NCBI RefSeq assembly: GCF_900205925.1
Contig: NZ_OAOD01000017.1
Location: forward strand, 1-64,000
DNA: 64,000 nucleotides
Direction of reading: 5' to 3'
Origin: Clostridium peptidivorans
Lineage (GTDB): Bacteria > Bacillota > Clostridia > Clostridiales > Clostridiaceae
Shown here: positions 42,346-53,267 of the stretch, piece after piece
How positions within the stretch are numbered: position 1 is the stretch's first letter
Layout: each line of letters starts with the position of its first letter
The notes under the pieces: generated by a model
The model's database searches: none
Seen by the model: only the letters and a program-made list of their open reading frames with translations
Told to the model about the DNA's origin: nothing
Position numbers and translations under genes: made by a program

Positions 42346-43077
42346 TTATCTTTCTTTATTTATTGACTCTGCAATTTGGCAGAGCTTTTCTATGGTTTTA
42401 TCATTAATTTCAGAGTGAATTAAAAACTCACTATTTTCGATGATGACATCTTTAGGCCAATCCCACCATTTTATTCTTTGTAGAATTTCAATGTGTTTTT
42501 CACTAAACCTATATTTAATTGTTCTTGCTGGCACACCAGCAACAATTGCATATGGTTCAACATCTCGTGTTACAACAGCACCAGCACCGATAATTGCACC
42601 GTCTCCTATAGTAACTTTATGAAGGATATGTGCTCCAGCAGCTATCCACACATCATTTCCAATACGACACAGTTCTTCATGTTTAGGCTGCATTACAAGA
42701 TTACCACCGCCAGCTAATATTTGAGAAAACCTAAACAATGGCATTGTTGTAATCTTGCTGTAGTCGTGATCAAATCCACCAATATCTACATTTCGAGCAA
42801 TAGAGCAAAACTTCCCTATAGTAGAAAAATTTATAGTAGTATTGATTCCGGTATACGTAAAGTTTCCTATTTCACTATTATTAATATAATTTCTTCTGTT
42901 TATCGCTATGTTATCCCCAAATTTGCAACTAACAACTGTAGTATCATCTCCAATCGATACATTATCTCCACAAAAGCAATTTTTAATTACAGCATTCCTA
43001 AATGCTTTGAAATTACTGCCAACACTATTATCCTCAAAAATTGTATTATCTGAAATTTCAATACTTGTAATACTCAA
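42346..43077 (-). CDS. Hexapeptide-repeat (left-handed beta-helix) acetyltransferase
   Basis: A 243-residue protein with many hexapeptide repeats from about residue 8 to 180 (e.g. [51 protein letters not shown]). This is the xenobiotic/streptogramin (Vat) or sugar-acetyltransferase fold. In this operon it most likely N-acetylates the amino sugar made by the neighbouring aminotransferase, or O-acetylates the glycan. TTG start after GGAAGGTG. Confidence 0.9.
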   Translation of the reverse strand: MSITSIEISDNTIFEDNSVGSNFKAFRNAVIKNCFCGDNVSIGDDTTVVSCKFGDNIAINRRNYINNSEIGNFTYTGINTTINFSTIGKFCSIARNVDIGGFDHDYSKITTMPLFRFSQILAGGGNLVMQPKHEELCRIGNDVWIAAGAHILHKVTIGDGAIIGAGAVVTRDVEPYAIVAGVPARTIKYRFSEKHIEILQRIKWWDWPKDVIIENSEFLIHSEINDKTIEKLCQIAESINKER

Positions 43078-43182
43078 AAAATCACCTTCCTATTAATTAA
43101 TTATTTCTATCTAATTAATGGTGTTCTTATTTATAAGATAAGACTTCTTATCTTACCTGATTTAACTAGAAACAGCTACTCA

Positions 43183-43749
43183 CTATTTATCCTCATCCCA
43201 ATAGCCTGTTTTTGCTATAACTTCTTCATAATCCTCTTTTAATACACCTAAGAGTATTACATCATGATAAGTTCCGTTTTTAAATATTGCTTGTCGTTGT
43301 ACACCTTCTACCTTGAAGCCTACCTTCTCTGTTACGCGCAGAGATGCCTTATTATAATCAATAGCACTCCCATTTACTCTATTGAGTCGCAATTCATTAA
43401 ATGCATATTTAAGTTGTGTCATCCATGCATCAGTTGCAATTCCTTTTGTTCTAAGTCCTTTTCTAGCAATTCTCATACCTCCTCCAGAAGCAGAACCATT
43501 CTTCCAATCAATATCTCTTAAACCAATCATGCCTACTGCCCCATCTTCTTCTGTTTCAATAATATATCGAATCATCTTATCATTACACTTATATTCTTTA
43601 TACCACTCTTCTTGGTCTTTTTGGGATATAGGGAATGACCAGCCAACAATCATCTTCTCATACCATGGATCATTAGCTAATTCCCTTAACATTTCTAAAT
43701 CTTCTTGTTCTATTGGTCTTAACTTAACAACTTTTCCATAAAGTATCAT
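43183..43749 (-). CDS. GNAT acetyltransferase (RimJ/RimL-like)
   Basis: A 188-residue GNAT protein with KVVKLRPIEQEDLEMLRELANDPWYEKMI, GLRDIDWKNGSA, the acyl-CoA loop RKGLRTKGIATDAW and RVTEKVGFKVEGV. By position between two sugar-modifying genes it could N-acetylate an amino sugar (WecD/PseH-like role), which would give the locus two acetylation steps. Strong GGAGG site. Substrate inferred only. Confidence 0.87.
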   Translation of the reverse strand: MILYGKVVKLRPIEQEDLEMLRELANDPWYEKMIVGWSFPISQKDQEEWYKEYKCNDKMIRYIIETEEDGAVGMIGLRDIDWKNGSASGGGMRIARKGLRTKGIATDAWMTQLKYAFNELRLNRVNGSAIDYNKASLRVTEKVGFKVEGVQRQAIFKNGTYHDVILLGVLKEDYEEVIAKTGYWDEDK

Positions 43750-43991
43750 TTAAATTCCTCCTTTTAATTAGATCATGGCTAATAAAAGAATACTTTAAAA
43801 AACTTTTTCACTCTGTTTTATTAATCACTAGTTCCGTTTCAGATCCATTTTGCGGAAATACTACCGAAATAGTTATTTTAATATTTTTCTTATCGCTTCC
43901 TATCCCAAAGTAATCTATATCCCACAAAATTACTTTTACAATTTAGAGTGAAAACATATGTCCATAGTGCCAAGATTTTTATGCACACTCT

Positions 43992-44948
43992 CTAATCAAG
44001 TATTATTTCTTTTAATTCTCGTATTATGTAATTCATATCATTAACTGTGTATCTTTGATCACAAGGTAATGGTAAAATATTTGCTGCATAATTCTGCTCT
44101 ATACCATCTTCTGATACATCACTTAAAACATTTGGCCAAAGTGTTGGAATATATATTTTTCTACTTGCCAATTTTTTCCTAATATCAATATCATTTTCTC
44201 TATAAAACGGATATGCAAAAGCCCCATCAGGAGCATTTAATTTCAACTTATTATATATTCCAAGTTTATTATCTAAATAGGCATAGTTTTCATTTCTAAT
44301 TTCACGAACTTCTTCATAATCTATTGCACCGAGAATATTATGTGTTAATTTTGACATATATTTTAGTAGCTCACTATTGAAAACTTCATCGTTATTTTGA
44401 AAATCATTATAGTATTCTGAAGCTGTTCCTTCATAACGTCCTAAGATATGAATCATTCTATCTTTAGAAATGTCAATCTTTAAATCATCTTTAATCTTAG
44501 TATCTGTAGAAAGATACGCTCCATCAGGTACACCAAAAAACTTCCTACAGGTGTATATCGTATCTATATACTCTATTGGCTTTTGGAAAAATGCATGAGT
44601 ATTATCTAAAATAATTTGGTTATACTTTTCTTTTAAATAGATTACTTTGTCATTATCTAGTTGTCCATAATAATTTACAATATACAAACATTCGTTATTA
44701 TTAATGTTCTTATTAAATACGGGCATAAAATCTGAACTTATGTTATAAAATTCAAAATCATAATCATACATCTTCAACATATTAGTCACTGAATCACATA
44801 GATAATAAGGAATATATATCTTTTTTATATTTTTTGCTTTTAGAAGATATAATAAAGCATTCCTGCCACTGTTAAGTGATACTAAGTTTTTATAATATTC
44901 ATTGCTAATAAGCTTTTCTAATCCAAAGTATCCACCTATCTCTTTCAT
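43992..44948 (-). CDS. Divergent DegT-like PLP-fold protein
   Basis: A 318-residue protein with a degenerate DegT/aminotransferase pattern: LNSGRNALLYLLKAKNIKKIYIPYYLCDSV, ILDNTHAFFQ in place of D-x-A-H, and CRKFFGVPDGAYL, where K is the candidate PLP lysine. It is shorter than typical DegT proteins (about 370). It probably modifies a sugar or assembles a side group. GGGGG precedes the ATG. It follows the WbqC gene after 12 bp. Activity uncertain. Confidence 0.72.
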   Translation of the reverse strand: MKEIGGYFGLEKLISNEYYKNLVSLNSGRNALLYLLKAKNIKKIYIPYYLCDSVTNMLKMYDYDFEFYNISSDFMPVFNKNINNNECLYIVNYYGQLDNDKVIYLKEKYNQIILDNTHAFFQKPIEYIDTIYTCRKFFGVPDGAYLSTDTKIKDDLKIDISKDRMIHILGRYEGTASEYYNDFQNNDEVFNSELLKYMSKLTHNILGAIDYEEVREIRNENYAYLDNKLGIYNKLKLNAPDGAFAYPFYRENDIDIRKKLASRKIYIPTLWPNVLSDVSEDGIEQNYAANILPLPCDQRYTVNDMNYIIRELKEIILD

Positions 44949-44960
44949 TTAAATTACCCC

Positions 44961-45659
44961 CTACAGTAACTCATACTGATTCAACATTTTTTTTATATCT
45001 TCTATAGAATTAAACATCATTACATCTATAATTGAAAGATTTGACACAAATTCGTTATTAAATTGTTTGTATTTAACTGTCCCAGTCTTTAAAAATCTTA
45101 GCTTAATGTCTTTAGCTGCAAAATCTTCATAAGAATATAATTCTTGTCCACCTACTGCATTGTAATATTCATCTGCCCCAAGTATACTGCATATTTCTAT
45201 AACTTTATCCTTGCCTTTTAAATTATTATTTTTATTTATTGATGATGAAAGGATTATCTTAGTGTCTATGTTCAAATACTTACAAATTCGCCTTATACTA
45301 TATTCTAAATACCGTGATAAACTCTTTTCATCTTGATTAATAATATTCTCAATAACAGGAAACACATTTGCATAATATGGTGCTTTTTTATAACAAGCTT
45401 CAATAGTCTTAAGCAGCTTCTTTTTACAAATGACATTTTCTGATGCCTCAACTTCATTGATAAGTTTATTAGGACTCGCACCATTCATCTGAAGGTTTAT
45501 CATTTTAGTTTCTCCGCTCATCAAAACTCTGTTTCTATTTATCCACCCCCCCTTAATAAAGTTTACATCATCATATATAACATACTTATCTACCGCATTC
45601 ATTAACTGCCAATATCCTATATAAGGGAAAAAATATGGTTGCATTATCCCTAACTTCAT
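44961..45659 (-). CDS. WbqC-like family protein
   Basis: A 232-residue protein opening MKLGIMQPYFFPYIGYWQL with YDDVNFIKGGWINRNRVL, the signature of the WbqC family (PF08889), found in O-antigen and glycan clusters. The family's reaction is not firmly established; it may add an amino-acid-like or other group to a sugar. Its ATG overlaps the flippase stop codon by 4 bp and the DegT-like gene follows closely, so the three are translationally coupled. Confidence 0.92.
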   Translation of the reverse strand: MKLGIMQPYFFPYIGYWQLMNAVDKYVIYDDVNFIKGGWINRNRVLMSGETKMINLQMNGASPNKLINEVEASENVICKKKLLKTIEACYKKAPYYANVFPVIENIINQDEKSLSRYLEYSIRRICKYLNIDTKIILSSSINKNNNLKGKDKVIEICSILGADEYYNAVGGQELYSYEDFAAKDIKLRFLKTGTVKYKQFNNEFVSNLSIIDVMMFNSIEDIKKMLNQYELL

Positions 45660-47119
45660 TTTGTCGCCCCTTTTCTAATTTTAAAAGTGTCTTTTAATGT
45701 TGCTAATAGATATATATAACATTCCAATTTAAATATATTTGCCATTATTATATATATAAAGCTTCCAAAAAATATTTGAAGTATCAAAGTTAACCATGAT
45801 TGCATGTTAAACCATTTAATATTATAAATAATGGCTCCCATTATTAAAGATAATATTAACGATGGAAGAATATCCTTACATTGCTCCTTATAACTATATT
45901 TAAGCAATTTTAAATTTGGATAGGCATTTATAAACGTTGATATTATTCCACTAACTAGTGTTCCTATAGCTATTCCATAAGCTCCATAGTTGATAGATAT
46001 CCATAAAACAATGAGTCCTATTAATTTTTTTATAACTTCCAGTCTCAAGAAAATATCGCTACGTCCTAAAGCATTTATTGCTTGTAGATTAGCAGTATGT
46101 ATAGGCCATAAAGCATAAGAAGCACAAGAAATTTGCAAAAAAGGAACACATGGTAACCATTTATCCGTTAGCAAAACTATAACTAACGGTTCAGCAATAA
46201 CAGCTAGTCCTACCATCATCGGGAATAGTATAAATGAGCTTGTAGCAATTGAGCGCCTAACCATTCCTTTAACTCTTTGTCTGTTATCTTGCTCTGATGC
46301 TATAGCAGGAAGCATTACTGATTGTATTGAACCATTAATATTTGTTACAATAATTTGTGGGAATTGATCCCCTCTGTTATAAAATCCAAGCGTAGCCGGA
46401 TTATATATTTTCCCTATAATTAAACTACGCAAATTCATATAAAGTGTATCAATTAAAGATGAAACCAATAGCTTCCATCCATATGAAAATAATCCTTTAA
46501 CTCTTTTAAAAGAAAATACTAGTTTAGGTCTCCATTTTACTGTAAACCAAAGAATAGTAGTAATCATAAATTGATTTATTAACTGTTGTGCTACCAAGGC
46601 CCATACACCAAACCCTGTATATGCGAAAACTATCCCTATAGTTCCAGATACTAGCATTGCCCCCAAGCTGCTGAAGAAAAGCTTCTTAAACTGCATTTTT
46701 CTAGATATTACAGCATTTTGAATTGAATTAAATGCTCCAAAAAATAACGTAATTGATAATACTCTAAGTATTAATATAAGTTGTACTTCATGATAAAAAG
46801 TAGCTATACTTGGTGCAATAAAGAAAAGAATTATATATAGCAGACTGGCAACAAGTAAGCTTAAATAAAATACTGATGAAAAATCTGTTTCATTTACATC
46901 CTTTTTTTGAATAAGTGCTATATTAAATCCACTTTGAACAAATACATTAGCTATAGTAATAAATATTGCTATAAGTGCTATTACTCCGTAATCATCTGGT
47001 ACAAGAAGCCGGGCTAACGCTATTTGAACTATAAATTGTATCCCTTGAGTTCCCCCACGCTCCATAAGTTTCCAAAAAAGAGAAGCAAGAACTTTTGATT
47101 TTGTGCTTTGAACATCCAT
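45656..47119 (-). CDS. Wzx-type lipid-linked oligosaccharide flippase
   Basis: A 487-residue integral membrane protein with about 12-14 membrane segments, of the MOP superfamily (WzxC/TuaB-like: KVLASLFWKLMERGGTQGIQFIVQIALARLLVPDDYG). It should move undecaprenyl-linked repeat units across the membrane for polymerisation by the EpsG-type protein. ATG 47119 follows AGAGGG by 10 nt; an upstream in-frame TTG lies before this site. Confidence 0.94.
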   Translation of the reverse strand: MDVQSTKSKVLASLFWKLMERGGTQGIQFIVQIALARLLVPDDYGVIALIAIFITIANVFVQSGFNIALIQKKDVNETDFSSVFYLSLLVASLLYIILFFIAPSIATFYHEVQLILILRVLSITLFFGAFNSIQNAVISRKMQFKKLFFSSLGAMLVSGTIGIVFAYTGFGVWALVAQQLINQFMITTILWFTVKWRPKLVFSFKRVKGLFSYGWKLLVSSLIDTLYMNLRSLIIGKIYNPATLGFYNRGDQFPQIIVTNINGSIQSVMLPAIASEQDNRQRVKGMVRRSIATSSFILFPMMVGLAVIAEPLVIVLLTDKWLPCVPFLQISCASYALWPIHTANLQAINALGRSDIFLRLEVIKKLIGLIVLWISINYGAYGIAIGTLVSGIISTFINAYPNLKLLKYSYKEQCKDILPSLILSLIMGAIIYNIKWFNMQSWLTLILQIFFGSFIYIIMANIFKLECYIYLLATLKDTFKIRKGATK

Positions 47120-47473
47120 ATTGTGTTTTCCCTCTTTCGTCAATTATGATTTATAATTTGTAGAATGTTTTATTTATATTAAGCCCCTAAAATAACATCA
47201 TAATTAGAGTTGCAAAATTAAAAGTATATACTAAATACTTTATCTTTAAAACTTAAAACATACCTAATTTCTATGAAACTGCTACTTTCAACGTTAGTTT
47301 TAATAACTCAATCTTATTTTCATATAATTTATGTATTTATATAAATTAGGTACTGTATAGGTTGGTTTTTTATTAAATTCTCAAAATTCTAAAGTATACT
47401 AAAGACTGATTATCTTTATATCATCCTACTACATTGTAGATTAATTAATCAATTTTAGCGTTGCAGTCCAATT
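47120..47473. other. Intergenic region upstream of the flippase gene
   Basis: About 350 bp, very AT-rich, no credible frame or strong hairpin. It may hold an internal promoter for the distal half of the glycan locus. Confidence 0.45.
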
Positions 47474-48436
47474 TTATTTAATATATCCTTTAATATATAA
47501 TAATCCTTGATATACTTTGGGAAAATAACATTTAGCATATATTTTTGTTTTTTCTTTCATTCCCAGGGAATTGTAAATCATTTTATATTTTGGCAACTTA
47601 AGTTGTTTTATTTTTCCTCTTACTTTTAATATATCAAACTCATAGTTTAATATTTTTGTATTTACAGCATCAGAATATATTTCTTTAGAATATTGATTAA
47701 AATCATTCAGCATATGTATTATTCTCTTCTTAAGATTAACGATTTTTTCTTCTCTATTTTTTTCCGACGTTATTAAGCTTGTCCAAGATCCTTTAACTCC
47801 AACTCTATAAGCTGACATAAAATCATTAATATAGTACGCATACTTATGCATTGAACATAAGATTTGTAATGGATAATCTCTAATAGGAGCATTCAAATAA
47901 AAATCTGGCATATTATATAATATATCTTTTCTATATAATATGGAATTGGTTGCTATAAATTCTCCATCGCCTAAAATAATATCCTCTGTTGATGAAATAC
48001 AGCTTTTATTATAAGGTTTAATTACATCTATTCTTCCTTTACCATCCTTAACTATTTCTGCAGCATGAAAACATATGCCACATTCAGGATTGTTCTCCAT
48101 ATAACAAATTTGCTTTTTTAATTTATATGGGTCTGTCCAATAATCATCACCCTCACATATGGCTATGTATTTTCCTTCTGCTCTATTAGCATTTAAAGAG
48201 AATACTCTTACTCCTTTTGAATATTGATTTTCTGTTTGATAAATTGCTTTAATAATATGTGGATATTTTTTTTCATAATCCCTAATTATATCTGCTGTTC
48301 TATCTGTTGATGCATCATCATGAATAAGAATTTCAAAATCAAAATTGGTTTTTTGCATTAAAAAACTTTCTATAGCTTCAGCTATATATTTTTCATGGTT
48401 ATATGTAATGCAATTTATACTTACCAATATGCTCAT
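47474..48436 (-). CDS. Family 2 glycosyltransferase
   Basis: A 320-residue GT-A fold protein: SINCITYNHEKYIAEAIESFLMQ, HDDASTDRTADIIRDYE, and ICEGDDYWTDPYKL (the D-x-D metal site, here EGDDYW). A basic C-terminal tail may bind the membrane. One of the enzymes building the glycan repeat unit; the sugar transferred is unknown. GGAG precedes the ATG. Confidence 0.93.
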   Translation of the reverse strand: MSILVSINCITYNHEKYIAEAIESFLMQKTNFDFEILIHDDASTDRTADIIRDYEKKYPHIIKAIYQTENQYSKGVRVFSLNANRAEGKYIAICEGDDYWTDPYKLKKQICYMENNPECGICFHAAEIVKDGKGRIDVIKPYNKSCISSTEDIILGDGEFIATNSILYRKDILYNMPDFYLNAPIRDYPLQILCSMHKYAYYINDFMSAYRVGVKGSWTSLITSEKNREEKIVNLKKRIIHMLNDFNQYSKEIYSDAVNTKILNYEFDILKVRGKIKQLKLPKYKMIYNSLGMKEKTKIYAKCYFPKVYQGLLYIKGYIK

Positions 48437-48691
48437 AATTTACTCCTCTTAAAGTTATTTTCTAAATTAATTAATAGTTATTACTATAAATCTTTTTTAT
48501 TCATTCCTTATATTTATACTTTACATTCATATTCTACATCTTTCTATATTGATTTACACATTATTTCTTATATTTCATATATCATAAACTTCTATTCCAT
48601 GCCATTTATCTTACATATATAATTTTTTATTATATATGTAAATTCTATTATAAAATTATATAAATAAGTATAGAAACTTATTCTTTAATTA

Positions 48692-49840
48692 TTATAATTT
48701 GAATATCATATATAAATATTCCTTCTTAAATAAAATTAGTAATTTGTATATTGAAACTTCTATAATTATTAAAGTAAAGATATAATTTAAAGATATATTA
48801 TGTGAGTTATATTGTTTGTTATGTTTACATCTTTGTTTTCTGATAAATCCAAAAACAGGATTATGATTTATTAATAAAATATACGTTGGAGATAAGAAAT
48901 ATAACACTGCTACAAATGATACGAATACTCTATAATAATTAATAGATCCTATACAAAATGCAATTATTAATATAATATAATCAAAATATGATTTCATTTC
49001 TTTGTTTTGATTTCTATTAGTATATAAGAAGAATAAAAATGTTATACATATTACTATAAGAATGATCAATGAGTCTCTAATAGAATAATCCGTGAAATAT
49101 CCTCCAACCGTATATAGACTAACTTTTTGTTGTAATTCTTGGAGTATCTTAATATTACTAAAATTATCTATAAAATTGATTATATTTGCTATATTTAAAG
49201 ACCACGTTGTTAAAAAAGCTATGTAAGCTATCCTTGTAAATTTATTATAAAATCTAAGCATAACTCTAAAAATTAATAATACCCAAACACTAGAATGAAA
49301 TAAAGAAAGTGCAATATAAATTGACCAACATAATATTTTCTTTTTATTTTCAACTAAATCTATATATAAGAAATATGAAAATAATGCAAATGCAAGCAAA
49401 CTTCGAATTCCGCTAATAAGACTAAGATATCCAAGCATACTTATAAAATAAAAAGTAGACAGTAGTATATTTGCTTTACTACAGTTGTATTTAAGCGCTA
49501 CTTCATATATTCTATTAAGCGTTAGATAGTATGTAATAAAGGCTGTTATAGCCGGTAAAAGACCATTTACTCCTAAAAAACTAATTAGGTAAAAATATAA
49601 ATTTGCTACTATTGATGAACCAAAGGGACTCACAGTTATTGCTAATTTCCAGCCATAATCCCTTAATACATCCAAATATTCATAATGTCTATATAAATCC
49701 ATTGATTCATCAGGTACGAAAAAGAGAGCAATAATTGAAAATGTTAAACTAATTATAAAAAAATAATATTTCATGTTTTCTTTAGAAAATAAAAAAGAAA
49801 TAGTAAATAAAAAAATATATGTTACTAATATAACTTTCAT
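48692..49840 (-). CDS. EpsG-family polysaccharide polymerase (Wzy-like)
   Basis: A 382-residue protein with about ten membrane segments and the EpsG-type opening (FVPDESMDLYRHYEYLDVLRDYGW) plus SGIRSLLAFALFSYFLY. It is the best candidate for the polymerase joining flipped repeat units. Very AT-rich, even for this window, as is usual for Wzy genes. GGAG precedes the ATG. Confidence 0.88.
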   Translation of the reverse strand: MKVILVTYIFLFTISFLFSKENMKYYFFIISLTFSIIALFFVPDESMDLYRHYEYLDVLRDYGWKLAITVSPFGSSIVANLYFYLISFLGVNGLLPAITAFITYYLTLNRIYEVALKYNCSKANILLSTFYFISMLGYLSLISGIRSLLAFALFSYFLYIDLVENKKKILCWSIYIALSLFHSSVWVLLIFRVMLRFYNKFTRIAYIAFLTTWSLNIANIINFIDNFSNIKILQELQQKVSLYTVGGYFTDYSIRDSLIILIVICITFLFFLYTNRNQNKEMKSYFDYIILIIAFCIGSINYYRVFVSFVAVLYFLSPTYILLINHNPVFGFIRKQRCKHNKQYNSHNISLNYIFTLIIIEVSIYKLLILFKKEYLYMIFKL

Positions 49841-50502
49841 TTGCGGCTCCTATATTCTATAAATAATTTTAATCTTAAATTGTTTCTGATAAACAGTATA
49901 TCGATTTATAAGCTAATAAATATTTTAACATCTATATTAAATAAATCAATTTTATCTTTTTTCATGCAACCTATACTTTCATCATGCTAATACTTTTGTA
50001 TATAAAGCAAACGATATCTTATTCTAAATAAGACTATGTTATATAATTTAAAAAATTTTATGACCTTTTATGGTGAAATCTTGTATTTATAGTTTCTGTA
50101 ATTGAGTTATATTGTTATTTAAACTCATTAATTCAAAATAAAATTAGTTATATAAATTCCAATTGTTAACAACATATCAGTTTTCAAAACTATTTTCATA
50201 TTAAAATAATAAATATATTATTAGTCCCAACCATTAAATCATACTTACTATTGCTACAATTACATCACTACTTATATATTTTGTTGTAATGATTAATTTT
50301 TTAAATTGTTAATACTGATAAATGAAAGTATTAGAATCCTTGCATACAAATATAGCTTCTTAATCTATTCTTTTAATTCTGCATTATTTTTTGAACTATA
50401 ATTGCAAGTTAAATTATCCAATTTCTCTCTCTACACTTTGCTTAAAACTAATGAATATTATCCTCAGATCACATTATATCAACTAAAGTACTTACATGAT
50501 GC
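49841..50502. other. Long AT-rich intergenic gap in the glycan locus
   Basis: About 660 bp, with stop codons in all frames at short intervals. I see no gene, RNA motif or convincing gene remnant. It could be a decayed gene; only a similarity search would show that. Confidence 0.5.
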
Positions 50503-51606
50503 TTACAATATTAAATTAAGTAGCTTTTCCGAGTTTTTTTCCATAGAAAACTCATTTATATAATTTATTTTATCAGCTTGTCTTAATTTTTCGTATTCTC
50601 TGTTCTTAATAATAGTATAGGCCTCTTCATCATTGTTAACTAAAAAGCCCGTTTTGTCATTTTTAATAACTTCCATAGTTCCAGAATCATTTCTTCCCAT
50701 AGCTACAGTATTACAAAATTGTGCTTCCAAATAACTAAGTGGTAATGCTTCTTCATAATTTGATAACAGCCAGAACATGTCAACAGATGAGTAATATGTT
50801 CTTAAGCTTTCTCTCTTTATCCTTCCTAAAAATGTTATATATTGAGACAATCCATCATTCTCAATCATTTGCTTAAAGTTACTTAGATACTCACCATCTC
50901 CAGCAATCATCCAATGAAACCTCTCATTTTCCAATATCAATCTTTTAAAAATTTTATACATATTATCATAACCCTTTTTTTCAACTATTCTACTTACAGA
51001 TAAGAGTATATGTGTGTCTTTTGGTATATTAAATTTTTTATGTAAATCAATATAATCATAATGAAATATATTTGTATCTATTCCATTTTTAATAACTTCA
51101 ATTTTATCTTCTAAGTGTCTTAAATTAGTTTTAGAAATAAACTTGTTCTTCAAATGACTACCAACAGATACTACTCTGAAACAATTGTCAAGTAGTGTTA
51201 TAAACCCTTTTTTATAATGTGTAATTTTATATAATAAACTAGGGTTAATAAATATTCCTTCCACTTCTTGTCCATGCATGTAAACTATGCATTTTTTTTG
51301 AATTTCTTTATTAAAAAACATACAAATGCACATAATTCCAGCAGCATCATTCAAAATAATTTTATCATATTGATCCAAATTAATTTTACATAACTTCCAA
51401 TAGTAAAATACGGGAATTAATTTTCTTACAGTCTTTATTTCAATTAAATTATATGCTGATTTTTCTCTTCCCTTAATATATTCTGTAATAATATCAACTT
51501 GTATGTCATTTTTTGCTAAATTATTACAAATATCTTTTGCTACCATTCCTGCGCCTCCTATTTTAGGCGGGAACTCATGCGCAATTAGTAATACTCTTTT
51601 TTTCAT
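50503..51606 (-). CDS. Family 4 glycosyltransferase
   Basis: A 367-residue GT-B enzyme: RVLLIAHEFPPKIGGAGMVA start, HGQEV, ENDKIEVIKNGIDTNIF-like acceptor segment, LSVSRIVEKKGYDNM, and the donor-binding E-x7-E region (EEALPLSYLEAQFC). Retaining transferase working on the repeat unit. ATG 51606 is eight bases after GGAGG. Lies between two long gaps. Confidence 0.93.
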   Translation of the reverse strand: MKKRVLLIAHEFPPKIGGAGMVAKDICNNLAKNDIQVDIITEYIKGREKSAYNLIEIKTVRKLIPVFYYWKLCKINLDQYDKIILNDAAGIMCICMFFNKEIQKKCIVYMHGQEVEGIFINPSLLYKITHYKKGFITLLDNCFRVVSVGSHLKNKFISKTNLRHLEDKIEVIKNGIDTNIFHYDYIDLHKKFNIPKDTHILLSVSRIVEKKGYDNMYKIFKRLILENERFHWMIAGDGEYLSNFKQMIENDGLSQYITFLGRIKRESLRTYYSSVDMFWLLSNYEEALPLSYLEAQFCNTVAMGRNDSGTMEVIKNDKTGFLVNNDEEAYTIIKNREYEKLRQADKINYINEFSMEKNSEKLLNLIL

Positions 51607-52121
51607 AACCATTTCCTCCATTCTTCTTTTTTAGAATATAAATTAGTCCTAAGGCAAAAATAGCGTACTATACATTGAATATATAATCATTCTATAAACA
51701 TATACTATGAAATCACTATTAAAACTTTATAATCTATTTTATATTCATATATAAATACAAGAATGCACTTGACTACTCCTATTAAGCTAACTGGTAAAAA
51801 TAAATTACTTACACTATTTAAACTTAACAATATTTTTATAATAGAATAAGTGAGCCGTACAATTTCAAATAAAATTTTATATGATATTGATATAATATAT
51901 AAAATTATTGATAAATTATTTTAAAATAACAATTCCACAAAAATAGCTAATTTTAAACATTGCTAATATAATTTTTAAAATAATTTAATAAATTTAAATT
52001 ATGTTTTACCACCTTATTATTTCTTTAAGCTTGAAACTTAAAAATCTGAAAATAAAATTTGCTTTACAAAAATAGACTACATAAAAATATATCAAAGTGC
52101 TTCTTTTTAAAGCCTAATCTT
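51607..52121. other. AT-rich intergenic gap in the glycan locus
   Basis: About 515 bp without an open frame of note. No repeat of the MITE or REP types is present. May contain a promoter for the 50503-51606 gene or a lost gene. Confidence 0.45.
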
Positions 52122-53237
52122 TTATAAAATTTCTGTGTAGAATTCTTGGTAATAATTGCTCATAGTTTGTGCAGTGAAATGGTTGAGGAAACAATTCAGA
52201 GAGTTCTTACCTTTATTCCCTAAATCAGTTTCAGCATATTTAGTCATTAATCTTGATAGTTTTTGGATATTCTTTGTTGGGAAAAGTTCACCCATATCTT
52301 CCATTATATCTCCTTCAAATACTTCAAGATGCGGCTTTATATCTGATAATATTAATGGTAATCCAACTGCCATAGCTTCCAACACTGCCATTGGTAATCC
52401 TTCGGATTTAGATGCAGAAATAAACATATCGCTAGCTTGCAGATAATCAATAACATTATCCACTTTTCCAATAACACGTATACCTTCTTTAACTTTATCT
52501 TCGCATTCTTTTCTTAATGGACCGTCCCCTATTAATATTAACTCCGCCTCTTTATTGATATTAGCTTTATTAAAAGCATCTATAATCGTTAATGGATCTT
52601 TTCTTACGCTTAAAACTCCACTATATATGAATATTTTTTTATTCCTATTCAGATTAAGCTTTTCTCTCAGTTTTATCTTGGTTTGGTAATCAACTAATGA
52701 AAATTTTTCTTCGTCTATACCATTTTGTATGGTATAAATTTCCTTATCCAAATCTTTCTTCAACTTATTTGATATTGTATATGAACAAGCGATTGGATAA
52801 TTCATTTTTGAAAACATTGCAATGTGTTTATAAGCCATAGCCCTACCTAAAATTTTACCATATGTCATTACATAATCTTCATAAGGATAGTTATGTATAG
52901 TATTGCAATGTTTATATTTATTTAGATATTTATATGTATATAAATCTGGTCTAAAACCATGGCTATGAATTAAATCAGGATTTATCTTCTCTACACTCCC
53001 TTTAATTAATTCTTTGCTTTTATAAAATGAATTTTTTCTATTAACATTTAGGCAATAGGTCTTTACATCTAAAGCATGAAAGTCTGTTGCTCTACTATCA
53101 TCACTTTCTTTAAACAACGTGAGAATTATTGGTTCAAATCGATTTCTATCTAAATACTTAATTATTCCATATAATTGATTTACCGGTCCACATCTTTTTA
53201 ATGAAGATATGATATATAAAATTTTATATTGCTGCAA
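52122..53237 (-). CDS. Family 4 glycosyltransferase
   Basis: A 371-residue GT-B enzyme: KILYIISSLKRCGPVNQLYGIIKYL, HSHGFRPDLY, IYTIQNGIDEEKF, FIYSGVLSVRKDPLTIIDAF, LILIGDGPLRKECE and SASKSEGLPMAVLEAMAVGLPLILSD (donor phosphate site). TTG start nine bases after GGAA. Part of the repeat-unit assembly line. Confidence 0.92.
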   Translation of the reverse strand: MQQYKILYIISSLKRCGPVNQLYGIIKYLDRNRFEPIILTLFKESDDSRATDFHALDVKTYCLNVNRKNSFYKSKELIKGSVEKINPDLIHSHGFRPDLYTYKYLNKYKHCNTIHNYPYEDYVMTYGKILGRAMAYKHIAMFSKMNYPIACSYTISNKLKKDLDKEIYTIQNGIDEEKFSLVDYQTKIKLREKLNLNRNKKIFIYSGVLSVRKDPLTIIDAFNKANINKEAELILIGDGPLRKECEDKVKEGIRVIGKVDNVIDYLQASDMFISASKSEGLPMAVLEAMAVGLPLILSDIKPHLEVFEGDIMEDMGELFPTKNIQKLSRLMTKYAETDLGNKGKNSLNCFLNHFTAQTMSNYYQEFYTEIL

Positions 53238-53267
53238 AATAAACACTTCCTTTAATTATTTTCATTA

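Noticed and set aside
49841..50502. Possible decayed gene in the glycan locus
   Set aside because: No recognisable peptide motif in any frame; cannot be supported without a similarity search.
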